IMG/VR virus record: IMGVR_UViG_3300034402_000011
Location: 1 to 27,934 of that record
DNA from: a virus
Strand: one strand, 5' to 3'
Length of the DNA stretch: 27,934 nucleotides
A model generated the notes under the pieces. That model did not search any database. It worked only from the letters and a program-made list of their open reading frames with translations, and had not been told where the DNA came from. Positions 5,673-13,957 of the stretch are shown here, piece by piece (within the stretch, counting starts at the first letter, position 1; every line of letters starts with the position of its first letter). The position numbers and the translations under genes were made by a program.

Positions 5673-6473
5673 CTACACGACCACCCAGACAGCGCCGTCC
5701 CACCGTTTCAGCGGCTTCGACTCCCACGCCGACCCGGTCCACACCATGAACGGTGTCGCCACCCACGCCGTACCATCCCACCGCTTCAACGCGGTGACCG
5801 TCACGGCGTCCAGGGAGCCGGTGGCGCCGACGGCGACCGCAGCCTTCCCAGCGAACGTCGTGAGTCGGGTCGCCGTCCCGGTCGCACCCGCGGCGGCGAC
5901 GGCTGAGGCAGCGAACCGGCGTCGCAACCGGAAGATCGCAGCCACCCCGGAGTCGGCGCCGTTCGCTGTGCCTCGGAGGCCTGCTGTGCGGGCGACTGTC
6001 GCCTTCGCGGCCCCCGCCGCGGGTCCACGGCTCGACAGTCCCCGCAGGAGGGTCGGCGCCGCCCTGGCCGCCCCCGCCGTCGCCGCAGCCCCGGACAGCC
6101 CGGTAGAGCGACGCAGCGTCCCCGCGGCGCCGCCAGCGGCCCCAGCGGTCGCTGACAGGCCTCTCGTCGCCACGAGGGACCCCCCCGACGACCCGGCCGC
6201 CCCGGCTGTGGCGACGACCGACCGGACGACGGACAGCGACCCGGACCCTCCCGACGCCGAACCCGACGAGCCGGACAGGTCGACAACGACTGCGGGCTGT
6301 TCGATGATGCTCGACGGCGCCGGAGCCGGGCCGGGCGGGATGACGAGCTCCTGCGGGGTATCCGCCGGGAGGATCTGGCCGTGGCCGGCCGCCCCCGCCG
6401 TGGCGCCCATGTTCGCCGACCCGGTGCGGAGGAACGTCGCAGCCGGGGCGCCGCCTAGGCGCTGATGCGGCAC
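5673..6473 (-). CDS. Repeat-rich tail fibre or tail tip protein, 266 aa
   Basis: The centre (about residues 62-222) consists of some eight diverged repeats of about 20 aa rich in Ala, Gly, Ser and Thr, such as ATRGLSATAGAAGGAAGTLR, typical of elongated phage or surface fibre shafts. The C-terminus carries three short aromatic repeats, LKRWDGTAWVATP, FMVWTGSAWESKP and LKRWDGAVWVVV, of the WDG type seen at the distal ends of phage tail proteins. It is the last gene of the tail module, right before a strong terminator, where host-recognition fibres are common. GTG at 6473 lies 3 nt after the preceding stop. A role in adsorption is inferred from repeats and position; receptor unknown. Confidence 0.7.
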   Translation of the reverse strand: MPHQRLGGAPAATFLRTGSANMGATAGAAGHGQILPADTPQELVIPPGPAPAPSSIIEQPAVVVDLSGSSGSASGGSGSLSVVRSVVATAGAAGSSGGSLVATRGLSATAGAAGGAAGTLRRSTGLSGAAATAGAARAAPTLLRGLSSRGPAAGAAKATVARTAGLRGTANGADSGVAAIFRLRRRFAASAVAAAGATGTATRLTTFAGKAAVAVGATGSLDAVTVTALKRWDGTAWVATPFMVWTGSAWESKPLKRWDGAVWVVV

Positions 6474-6476
6474 GGT

Positions 6477-6944
6477 CTACGCCTGGATCTCGGACCAGAC
6501 CACCGTCGTGAAGATCTGGGCGGCACCGGCGATCACCGGCGTGACGAGGATGACCGACGTGGAGCGGGGCACGTCCAACCCCTCAGGGAACACCCAGTGG
6601 AGGCCGGCGCCGATCGCGGCGGGGAGCGCCTGCCGGCGGAGCCGGCTCGCCGCGGTGAAGGTCGGGGCGGCGGTGAACGCGTTGGAGAAGACGCCGGTGA
6701 GACCCGAGTTCGCTATGTTCGGGTTCTCCTTGTTCGCCGCCCCGAGCGTCGGCGCGTTCGACCCGCCGGTCCCCTGAGCGGTCGCCCGGTGAAGCTCGAC
6801 GTTCGTCGCTGTCGCCGCGCCGAGCGTGACGATCAGCTCGTGGATTTTCGCGACGACTGACGCGCCGTTGCGGAACTCGAAGAACGGGGTGTCGAGCGCC
6901 GGGGCGGCGGACGTGAGCGTCGCTGCTGAGTAGCGGTCGGCCAT
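6477..6944 (-). CDS. Minor tail or virion protein, 155 aa
   Basis: The product starts MADRYSAATLTSAAPALDTP and is rich in Ala, Thr and Asn with short beta-prone segments (SVVAKIHELIVTLGAATATN). Such proteins occur next to tail fibre genes in actinophages and in phage-derived elements, but I cannot give a defined family. The ATG at 6944 overlaps the previous TGA (TGATG), which decides the start. It lies between a Gp80-like protein and the repeat fibre, so a tail-tip or fibre-accessory role is probable. Confidence 0.6.
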   Translation of the reverse strand: MADRYSAATLTSAAPALDTPFFEFRNGASVVAKIHELIVTLGAATATNVELHRATAQGTGGSNAPTLGAANKENPNIANSGLTGVFSNAFTAAPTFTAASRLRRQALPAAIGAGLHWVFPEGLDVPRSTSVILVTPVIAGAAQIFTTVVWSEIQA

Positions 6945-7369
6945 CAGAACGTGTCCGTCGGGTCGCCGAGCTGGATCGTCAACCCGGACGCGGCGAACGA
7001 GGCGGTGTCGCCGGAGGTGATCGACTTCGACGTGGTCAGCGCCCCCCAAATCTGGACGGTGCCACCCGACGACGCGGCGAACAGGCCGAAGTGGGTGATC
7101 GTGCCCCACGACCCGGTCGCCGCCGGGAAGGTGATGGCGTTGGCGTTCGACTTCGTCGCCGGGGCCGTCCCCGTGGCGGCGGCCCAGTCGGCGGCCGCGG
7201 TGGAGACCCGGGCGTAGCCGTTGCCGGACGGTTCCGTGAAGTTCCCGCCCGCGTCGGTCGGGGTGGTCGTGGAGAGGGCCACGAACCAGTTGGCCGGCGG
7301 GGTGTAGGTGCCGTCGTTGAGGACGTGGTCGAGGATCGCCTGTTCGAGAGTGTCGATGAACCCTGCCAT
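6944..7369 (-). CDS. Phage tail fibre-associated protein (Gp80-like), 141 aa
   Basis: The pattern WFVALSTTTPTDAGGNFTEP, GYARVSTAAADW, then ITFPAATGSWGTITHFGLFA is characteristic of a small structural family widely annotated as phage tail fibre protein or Gp80-like. The start ATG is 1 nt beyond the stop of the downstream 52-aa gene's neighbour in the operon, and MAGFIDTLEQAILDHVLNDG forms an N-terminal helix. The beta-rich body suggests an oligomeric virion component. Its place between the tail hub genes and the fibre fits the distal tail. Confidence 0.75.
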   Translation of the reverse strand: MAGFIDTLEQAILDHVLNDGTYTPPANWFVALSTTTPTDAGGNFTEPSGNGYARVSTAAADWAAATGTAPATKSNANAITFPAATGSWGTITHFGLFAASSGGTVQIWGALTTSKSITSGDTASFAASGLTIQLGDPTDTF

Positions 7370-7370
7370 G

Positions 7371-7529
7371 TCAGCCGTCCGTGAAGTGGTCGTCGCAGAG
7401 CTGCGCGAGTTCCGACGGGGGGAGGTCCGAGCGGCGGGTGCCTGCGTCGAGCCGCTTGAGCGGCGATCCGGGCGGGTCGCCGTCGCCGGCCACCATCACC
7501 GGCTTGGCGAGCACCTTCGGCTTGGTCAT
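7371..7529 (-). CDS. Small hypothetical protein, 52 aa
   Basis: MTKPKVLAKPVMVAGDGDPP leads into a helical end (LPPSELAQLCDDHFTDG). It starts at ATG 7529, 11 nt after the preceding gene, and stops 1 nt before the Gp80-like gene. Short soluble proteins of this kind are common between tail-tip genes; no function is evident. Confidence 0.55.
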   Translation of the reverse strand: MTKPKVLAKPVMVAGDGDPPGSPLKRLDAGTRRSDLPPSELAQLCDDHFTDG

Positions 7530-7540
7530 GGCTGCTCCTA

Positions 7541-7933
7541 CTATGAGGTGTCGACCCAGAGGTCGTTGACGGCCGGGGATACCGGGGCGGTAGGGCCGAC
7601 GGTGAGCGAGGCGGCGTTCGACGTGAGGAACCCGGTGAAGTCGGGGGCGGCTGCGACGGTGCCGGGGACGCCGACGGGGACGAAGTCGGTTCCGCCATCC
7701 ATCGTCGGCGCCAACGCGATCCGCGCCCCCACCTCCGGCAGATCGGTCCCGAACCACGGCACCACATACCCGTCCACCGCCGACCCGATCGACACCGTCA
7801 CCGTCGACGCGTCCGAGTCGACCGCGGTGACGGTGCCGTAGACGAACCGGCGGCGCGGCGGGCGGGACGCCTCGACATCCTTTGCGAGCCGTGAGGTGAC
7901 GGCCCGGGCGGCGCGCTCGGCGGCGCTGCTCAC
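7541..7933 (-). CDS. OB-fold-like tail or baseplate protein, 130 aa
   Basis: After a helical N-terminus (SAAERAARAVTSRLAKDVEA) the strand pattern FVYGTVTAVDSDASTVTVSI, then VPWFGTDLPEVGARIALAP and DFVPVGVPG resembles the OB-fold domain found in tail-hub and spike-associated proteins. The GTG at 7933 overlaps the stop of the DUF5047-like gene as GTGA. A tail-tip location fits both the fold guess and the neighbours. The fold assignment is by pattern and not certain. Confidence 0.6.
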   Translation of the reverse strand: MSSAAERAARAVTSRLAKDVEASRPPRRRFVYGTVTAVDSDASTVTVSIGSAVDGYVVPWFGTDLPEVGARIALAPTMDGGTDFVPVGVPGTVAAAPDFTGFLTSNAASLTVGPTAPVSPAVNDLWVDTS

Positions 7934-9033
7934 CCGGTCACCACCCGCCGCCGGCAGCCCACCCGCATCGGCTCCGCCGGATCCGTCGAGAAGTCCAGCT
8001 CGTCGATCACGTACTCACCGTCGATCCCGCGGGACGGGTAGCGGACCCGGATCACGTCGCCCACGTCGTGCGCCGGGTTCACCGGAGCGGACATCGTCAG
8101 CCGATGCTGCGAGCCGAGCGCCTCGCGGAGCAGGCCCCGGGCGGCGGCCTCGGCTTGCAGGTTCGTCATGACCTTGTCGTCCGACTCGGTCTGAGCGTGG
8201 TTCCCGTACGGCCCGTCGCGCCTCGTCGGGGAGGTCGGGTCCTCGTCCCACGCTTGGCCGATCACGTCGGCCGTCAGCCGGCTGTTCGTGCCCTCCACGA
8301 TGATCCCGTTGGGCACTTGGCGGGGGTCGGCGGCGAGTTCCCGGACCACGTCGAACACGACGTTGTCCACTCCTTCCACGTATTCGAGGATGCGGGTGGC
8401 GTCCTCTTGGGTGTCGCGCAACTGGAATTGGCCGGCGGCGTTGACGGCGAGGTCGTGGCCGCCGGATTCGGCGAGGTCGAGGAGGAGCGACCAGTGGTCC
8501 TCGCCGTAGGGGAACACCATCGGAGGGACGGTCCACGGGGAGGTGATGGCGACGAGTTCGGCGGCCTCGTAGCGGGCGGTGAGGACGCGTCGTACGGCTT
8601 CGTCGATGGTGATGCCGGAGGGGATCACGTAGGGGTAGGGGGCGCCGGGCTGGACGTTGACGGAGCGGTCTTCGCCTTCGGTGGGGATGGAGCCGAGGCC
8701 GTCGTCGTCCATGCTGACGAGGCGGTAGATGCCGGCGGGGGCGAGTTCTTCGGTGCCGTCGTCGTAGGCGAAGCCGATGCGGACGCGTATCTCGGTTCCC
8801 CATGGGGAGAAGCGGGCGCCCGCGGCGGTGGGCCAGAGGGTGCCGTCGGGGTCGAGGGCGGTGAAGGTGACGGAGCGGCGGGTGGCGTCGCTGAGGCGGA
8901 CGTTGATCTCTGCGGAGGTGAAGGGGATGGGGTCGCCGACGGTGTTGCCGCCGGTGACCACGTCGACGTAGGCGACCTGCTTGGCGGTGCCGGTCCTCGC
9001 CGTGGTGAGGAACAGGTCGGACACGGGCCACAT
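7930..9033 (-). CDS. DUF5047-like minor tail protein (tail hub), 367 aa
   Basis: The N-terminus with VTGGNTVGDPIPFTSAEINV, the SDATRRSVTFTALDPDGTLW segment and the PWGTEIRVRIGF strand match the DUF5047 family of actinophage minor tail proteins, which are thought to build part of the distal tail hub. The C-terminal third (HRLTMSAPVNPAHDVGDVIR, IDELDFSTDPAEPMRVGCRR) resembles the closing domain of gpD-like hub proteins. A 505-bp gap holding two opposite-strand genes separates it from the upstream 1472-aa tail protein, breaking what would otherwise be a continuous tail operon. The ATG lies at 9033. Confidence 0.75.
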   Translation of the reverse strand: MWPVSDLFLTTARTGTAKQVAYVDVVTGGNTVGDPIPFTSAEINVRLSDATRRSVTFTALDPDGTLWPTAAGARFSPWGTEIRVRIGFAYDDGTEELAPAGIYRLVSMDDDGLGSIPTEGEDRSVNVQPGAPYPYVIPSGITIDEAVRRVLTARYEAAELVAITSPWTVPPMVFPYGEDHWSLLLDLAESGGHDLAVNAAGQFQLRDTQEDATRILEYVEGVDNVVFDVVRELAADPRQVPNGIIVEGTNSRLTADVIGQAWDEDPTSPTRRDGPYGNHAQTESDDKVMTNLQAEAAARGLLREALGSQHRLTMSAPVNPAHDVGDVIRVRYPSRGIDGEYVIDELDFSTDPAEPMRVGCRRRVVTG

Positions 9034-9051
9034 CAGAGGACCGTGTCGTCG

Positions 9052-9057
9052 TAGGAT
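9052..9057 (+). promoter_or_regulatory. Putative -10 element (TAGGAT) for a leaderless gene
   Basis: TAGGAT ends 6 nt before the ATG at 9064, the spacing expected if transcription begins at or next to the start codon. No ribosome binding site lies in between. The -35 region is not recognisable. Confidence 0.45.
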
Positions 9058-9063
9058 GGGCGC

Positions 9064-9375
9064 ATGGCTGAGCCGGTTGGTCCGCGTCGCGAGGGTGAGA
9101 CGGTCGAGGAGTGGCAGCGACGGGTCGGGGAGGCGTGGGGCGACGTGGTCGCCGCCCAGCCGCCTCTACGGGAGCGGCCGTTCTGGCCGGCGGACACGCA
9201 CGACCACGGACTCGCCGTCGACGTGCTGACCGAGACCGCTGAGGCCAACGCCGCCGACATGCGGGACTTCGTGAAGAGCTGGCAGTTCCCCGGCGTCGAG
9301 AGCGCCGAAGAGGCCGGGCGGCGCATCGGTGAACTGATCAGAAGCGGACGCTTCGGCGAGGCGTCCGCCGAGTGA
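9064..9375 (+). CDS. Plus-strand hypothetical protein, 103 aa (cargo gene)
   Basis: The product has no membrane segment; its first half is Trp- and Arg-rich (EEWQRRVGEAWGDVVAAQPP) and the second half is two acidic helices (LAVDVLTETAEANAADMRDF, SAEEAGRRIGELIRSGRFGE). It runs against the flanking tail genes, with its own TAGGAT element and probable leaderless start. Its stop is overlapped by the next plus-strand gene (GTGA), so the two form a small operon. No known domain is visible. As an independent unit inserted among tail genes it fits the moron pattern, a gene useful to the host or phage but not needed for assembly. Confidence 0.62.
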   Translation: MAEPVGPRREGETVEEWQRRVGEAWGDVVAAQPPLRERPFWPADTHDHGLAVDVLTETAEANAADMRDFVKSWQFPGVESAEEAGRRIGELIRSGRFGEASAE

Positions 9376-9533
9376 GCGACCTGCACCCCCCGTTCGTTGC
9401 CGCCTTCGACCAGTACCAGGCAGCCGTGCGGGACACTGGTGGCCCCACGATCCGCTCGTCGTACCGCACGCAGATGAGCGTCGCCGTGCGCTGGATCGCG
9501 CAGTGGCTCTCCCGTGGCGGCTCGCTGAATTAG
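9372..9533 (+). CDS. Plus-strand small protein, 53 aa, second gene of the pair
   Basis: GTG at 9372 overlaps the preceding TGA (GTGA). The product, beginning MSDLHPPFVAAFDQYQAAVR, has two helices with Trp and Arg (SVAVRWIAQWLSRG). It stops 5 nt before the stop codon of the opposite-strand 1472-aa tail gene, so the two units converge with almost no spacer and no obvious terminator. Function unknown. Confidence 0.55.
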   Translation: MSDLHPPFVAAFDQYQAAVRDTGGPTIRSSYRTQMSVAVRWIAQWLSRGGSLN

Positions 9534-9538
9534 ACCCA

Positions 9539-12500
9539 TCAGGGCCTCGCCACTTCGACGTAGTCGACGGTGTGCTCGTAGAAGTGGCGGGTCGGGAACG
9601 GCTCGTCCAGCCGGGGTGCGGCCCGCACCTGCCGGCGTGACCGGTCGAGCGGCACGAAGTAGGTGTTCTCCCCGAGGACGTGCCGGAGGAGGAGCGGGCG
9701 GCCGTCGGCGGTCAACGCTCTGAGCGCGTCGTGGGCGGCCTTGTCGAGCGTGCGGAACGGGAACGTGCCGGTCGCCGCCTGGCGGGTGGCGACCCGGACG
9801 ATCGGGTCGGGGCGGCCGTCGGCGTAGAACACTCCTGCGGGGAGGGCGTCGGCGTCTTCCATGTCGATCGGGGCGACGGGGACCGCTGAGCCGCGGGTGG
9901 TGGGGTCGGACAGCCAGGCGTCGGTGACGCCGAGCAGGGTGAACCCCGTGGACGGTCCCCATTCGCTGCTCACGTAGCCGGGGGTTTCCCGCCAGACGCG
10001 GAGCCGGTAGAGCCGCTGACGGTTGGCGGGGAGTTCCTCGTCGGTGGCGGCGCCGAACAGGTTCTCGGAGAGGGGGAGGACGGTGGCGTCGCGGACCGGC
10101 TGCCAGGTGACGCCGTCGTCGTCGGAGAACTGGATTTCGGCGTAGTGGGGGACTTCGACGGTGAGGTCGGCGGCGGCGAGGGCTTGCACGTCGGTGAGGG
10201 ACGCGAAGGCGGGGGGGTTGGCGCCGATGGAGAACAGCCACGCCTGCTGCGGCGGGCCGGTCGTCTCGACGTACGGCACCCACGCGTAGCCGCGGGCGGA
10301 GGCGAGGGCGATGCCGCCGACGGCGGGTGAGCCGGACGAGGCGAGAGCGCCGACGTTGAGGTCGATGTAGTCGTGGGGGGTGACCGGGGCGACGCGCAGG
10401 GAGGCGAGGTCGACGGCGATCTGGTCGCCGTTCGTGGCGCCGCGGAAGCGGACGACGACCTTCGCCTGCGTGGCCGTCGACGGCGACAGGGTGGCGGCGT
10501 GGACGCGGTGCGGGTCGACGGTGTCGGCCGGCCGCCACGGTCCCGTTCCGGTGCCAGCCGGGGCTAGCGCGTCGGTGAGGGGGACGACTTCGATCCGCAC
10601 GTCCCTGGCGACGGTGACCGCAGTGACATCGGCGTAAGCGCCGATCGTGTACCTGCCGGTCCGGAACTCGGCGGGGATCGGCACGACATCCGACTCCCAC
10701 TCCGCTTCGCTACCGGCCCCGGCTTTCGTGGCGACCAAACGGCCGCCGTTGTCCGTGGAGTGGTCGATGCCGGCGGTGCCATCGGGGGACGACCAGCCGG
10801 TCACGTCGACAACGAAGGTGGGGTTGTCGAGCAGTTCCGGTCGGGCGAGAAGCGGCGACTCGGGGGTGTAGACGTTGACGTAGCCGCCGAGCTGGACTTC
10901 CCACACCCGGCCGGACGCAGAGTCCACAGCGATGTCGGCGGTGGCGCTGTTCGTCCCTGATCGTGGCGGGAGGGCGAGTGTGTCGGGCGTCGGCTGCACC
11001 CCGGCCCGGTTCTCCCATCCTGACGACGCCTCGGCTTCGGTGTACAGCGCGCCGGCGGGGCAGTAGACGTGCGTGTCGCTCGCGAACGTCGGTGTGACAC
11101 CGGCGGCACCCTTCGAGGTGAGCCACAGGGTTCCGTCCACCCACCAGACGGCGCGGCCGAACTGCCGGTCGAAGTCGGCGTCGTACGTCTCGGCGCCGGT
11201 GAGGAAGTCGTTGACCGGAAGGAACGCCGCGGTCAGCGGCTCCACCGTCCCGGCTTCGCGGTCGAAGGTGAACACCTGCGCCATGTTCGGCCAGTCGTCG
11301 GCGCCTACCGCCGTGTCGTACACGACCGAGAACCGCTGGCCGTCGTCGGCGTCGATCACCGGGGACGCGGCGACGTGGATCGGCGGCTGCTCCAGCAGGT
11401 CGCCGCCGTCGGTCTCCATGTCCGGCAGTTGGTAGTAGGCGACCGCCGTGCCGGGGTCGTCGGCCACGTCGAACACGGCCAGCGCGCCGGACCGGCCGCC
11501 CGCCGGGAAGTCCTGCACTGCGACGACGACGTGTCGGCCGTCGGCCAGCAGGGCGCTGTTCACGAACGTTCGTACCGCCCGGTACGTCTCGCCGTGGCTG
11601 TTCGTCGCCTCGGGGAACAAGGCGTCGGCGTCGGTGGCGCCCAACGAGACGACCGCCTTGTCGTACAGGTCGGCCGCGGTGAACGTCAGCTTCGGGTCGG
11701 CCACCAGCCGGCCGGTCGCCACCTTCTTCCTCAACCCGGCCATCACCGGGAGGTGGCCGTCGGCGGCGACGTTCTGCCCCGAGTACGGCTGCGGGGAGAA
11801 CGCGACGAGCCGCTGACCGAGCGGGGACCGGATGCGGTGCCACCGGCCGATCGGGGCGCCGCCGTTGCCGGTCGTCCCCGACACGGAGAGGTCGCCGGTC
11901 GTCGTCGGGAACTCCACCGTGTAGGGCGTGTCGCTGCTCGGGTCGAACACGGGGGCTGACATCCGCGACGGGGCGCCCGACGTGGCTCGCACGACCTGCC
12001 CGTCGGGTGCGACCGTCGGCGGCCCGGCCCCCGCGCTGTCGGGCTGCGCCAACCCTGCGACCGCGTGCGTCTCCCCGATGTGGGCGCGGGGCAGCGGCGA
12101 CGCCCACGTCCCGAACGACCCGGACGCCCCGTACACGGTTACGTCGACCGGGTCCACTTCCGGCACCGCCGCCATCAACGCCACCCCTGGCGCCGACAAC
12201 GCCGCGGTTGCCGGGGCGAAGAACGCGAGCAGCACCGCTGCCTGCACCGCTCGCCCCTCGTCCAACAGGTGGCACGAGGTCTCCTGCACCAGCCGGGCCT
12301 CCACAAGCGGCATCACCGGCCCCACCAGACACCCCTCGTCGGCGACCAGATGGGCGACGATCCGCTCGGTGATCTGCACCGACTCGTCGTCCACCGAACA
12401 GCGGGTGCCCTCCTCGTAGTAGGGCATCGGCGACACGTAGATGGGCACGTCGTACAGGCCCCGCATCGCCGTGACGAGGTCGTCGGCGAACCCGGCCAGC

Positions 12501-13957
12501 TGCGACTCGGTGTAGAGGAGCACGTCGTCCTGGTGGAGCAGCACCTGGAACCACCACACCACCGGCTCCGGCGTTGTCGCCTCATACGACACGAGCGCCG
12601 CCCACCGGTCGGCGAACTCCTCGTGCCAGTTGCCGAGCGTGCCGCCGTCGTACACCGGCACCCCAGCCACGCTGTCCGGGTACCGCAAGTCCCACCCTGA
12701 GTCGGGCTGCTCGCGGCCCGCCTCGTTCGCCGCGTGCCGGGTCAACGACCCGCCCATGATCGCCTTCCGGCCCGCGCCCACCCCGACCGGCGTACCGATC
12801 GTCAGTCGTGCCGCCGGCCCCGGCACCGACCCGTCCTCCACGACCACCAGCGGCGGCGCCGACGGGTACACGACCGCCTGCTGCCAGTCGATCTCGTACC
12901 ACTCGGACACGCGCCCGGCGGCGTCCGTCGCCCGCCCGACGATGATGTACCGGCCGTTCGGCAGGTCGACCGTGAGGTCGTAGTACAGGACCGGCCCGAG
13001 GACCGTCGCCTCCACGAGCGCCGGAGAGGTGGCAGCGTCCCACCCGGCGATGAGCCGCTGCGCCTTCGTGAAGATGCGGAACTCCCACGACGCCAGCGGG
13101 TCGCCCTCCGCGTCCAAGTAACGGGGTATCACACGGGGGCGGGTCGTGTCGGTCACCGTGTGCCGCGGGGCGACGATCTGGAACTCGGGTGGCGACGACG
13201 CCACCACCAGATGCGGCACCCCGTACAAGTCCAGCGCCCGGTAGATCAGCGGGTCCGGGTCGGCGGAGCGGACGACGAGGTCGCGGTACTGGCCGGCCTC
13301 GTCGTGCAACTGGATCGACGACGGATCCATCCCCCCGAACGGGAACAGCGTCCCGTACCGGTCGAGGAGATAGCCGCGCTGGCCGGCCGGGTCCGACCAG
13401 GACGCCGGGTCCACCCACATGCCGACGATCCGGTCCCAGCCCTCGGTGACCTTCGGCAGCGGGCCGGCGGCGATGCGGGAGCCCGCCCGGGCGAACAGCG
13501 TCCCGTTCCCCGACGCCACGATGTGCTTCTTCGACGTGTAGTCCATCGCGAAGCAGCGGGCGAAGCCGCCCGGCGTCAGCACGTCCGACTGGCCCGTGAT
13601 CGCCGGGGCGCCGCCGATGTTCTCAACCTGGCCGAACCAGTTCATCCGGTACCCGGCACCGGTGGCTGCGCCGGACCACGCGAAGTCCCGCCACTGCTGG
13701 TCCGCCGTGATCGTCGGGTCAGCCTCTGTCGCCGCGCCGAACGCCCGGGCGTGGCCCCGCGCCGTCCCCACATACCCCGACGTGGTCAACCAGTCGGTCA
13801 CCTGCAACGACACCGCCCGGTCGTCGTCCGACGGGAACCAGTCGATCGGCTCCGGAGACACCATCCCGCCCCGAGGCCGGACGACCGCGTCGGACCACAG
13901 GGTGAGCATCTGCTCGCCGTCGGTCGGGTGAATGTCGAACGCGACGGCTTCGGCCAT
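9539..13957 (-). CDS. Very large tail tip protein, 1472 aa, with an SGNH-hydrolase-like region
   Basis: Position right after the tape measure and a 1472-aa size suit a distal tail or central tip protein. The N-terminal third has Trp- and Gly-rich strands suggestive of a propeller (TEGWDRIVGMWVDPASWSDP, RYGTLFPFGGMD). Two fibronectin-like stretches follow, one around residues 280-390 (YIIVGRATDAAGRVSEWYEI) and one near the C-terminus (AEIQFSDDDGVTWQPVRDA). Between about residues 395 and 580 lies a segment ordered like an SGNH/GDSL esterase: IMGGSLT with Ser404, LLHQDDVLL near residue 475, PIYVSPMP, and TSCHLLDEGR with His563. The usual GDS Asp, the block III Asn and the DxxH Asp are not conserved, so activity is doubtful. 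The ATG at 13957 overlaps the tape measure stop (TGATG). The C-terminus (RHFYEHTVDYVEVARP) is a compact closing domain. Confidence 0.72.
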   Translation of the reverse strand: MAEAVAFDIHPTDGEQMLTLWSDAVVRPRGGMVSPEPIDWFPSDDDRAVSLQVTDWLTTSGYVGTARGHARAFGAATEADPTITADQQWRDFAWSGAATGAGYRMNWFGQVENIGGAPAITGQSDVLTPGGFARCFAMDYTSKKHIVASGNGTLFARAGSRIAAGPLPKVTEGWDRIVGMWVDPASWSDPAGQRGYLLDRYGTLFPFGGMDPSSIQLHDEAGQYRDLVVRSADPDPLIYRALDLYGVPHLVVASSPPEFQIVAPRHTVTDTTRPRVIPRYLDAEGDPLASWEFRIFTKAQRLIAGWDAATSPALVEATVLGPVLYYDLTVDLPNGRYIIVGRATDAAGRVSEWYEIDWQQAVVYPSAPPLVVVEDGSVPGPAARLTIGTPVGVGAGRKAIMGGSLTRHAANEAGREQPDSGWDLRYPDSVAGVPVYDGGTLGNWHEEFADRWAALVSYEATTPEPVVWWFQVLLHQDDVLLYTESQLAGFADDLVTAMRGLYDVPIYVSPMPYYEEGTRCSVDDESVQITERIVAHLVADEGCLVGPVMPLVEARLVQETSCHLLDEGRAVQAAVLLAFFAPATAALSAPGVALMAAVPEVDPVDVTVYGASGSFGTWASPLPRAHIGETHAVAGLAQPDSAGAGPPTVAPDGQVVRATSGAPSRMSAPVFDPSSDTPYTVEFPTTTGDLSVSGTTGNGGAPIGRWHRIRSPLGQRLVAFSPQPYSGQNVAADGHLPVMAGLRKKVATGRLVADPKLTFTAADLYDKAVVSLGATDADALFPEATNSHGETYRAVRTFVNSALLADGRHVVVAVQDFPAGGRSGALAVFDVADDPGTAVAYYQLPDMETDGGDLLEQPPIHVAASPVIDADDGQRFSVVYDTAVGADDWPNMAQVFTFDREAGTVEPLTAAFLPVNDFLTGAETYDADFDRQFGRAVWWVDGTLWLTSKGAAGVTPTFASDTHVYCPAGALYTEAEASSGWENRAGVQPTPDTLALPPRSGTNSATADIAVDSASGRVWEVQLGGYVNVYTPESPLLARPELLDNPTFVVDVTGWSSPDGTAGIDHSTDNGGRLVATKAGAGSEAEWESDVVPIPAEFRTGRYTIGAYADVTAVTVARDVRIEVVPLTDALAPAGTGTGPWRPADTVDPHRVHAATLSPSTATQAKVVVRFRGATNGDQIAVDLASLRVAPVTPHDYIDLNVGALASSGSPAVGGIALASARGYAWVPYVETTGPPQQAWLFSIGANPPAFASLTDVQALAAADLTVEVPHYAEIQFSDDDGVTWQPVRDATVLPLSENLFGAATDEELPANRQRLYRLRVWRETPGYVSSEWGPSTGFTLLGVTDAWLSDPTTRGSAVPVAPIDMEDADALPAGVFYADGRPDPIVRVATRQAATGTFPFRTLDKAAHDALRALTADGRPLLLRHVLGENTYFVPLDRSRRQVRAAPRLDEPFPTRHFYEHTVDYVEVARP

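Noticed and set aside
9033-10700. 555-codon minus-strand open frame
   Set aside because: Arg- and Pro-rich shadow of the 1472-aa tail protein frame, which has recognisable domain features.
10710-12557. 615-codon minus-strand open frame
   Set aside because: Out-of-frame shadow of the same tail gene, with low-complexity Arg, Gly and Val content.
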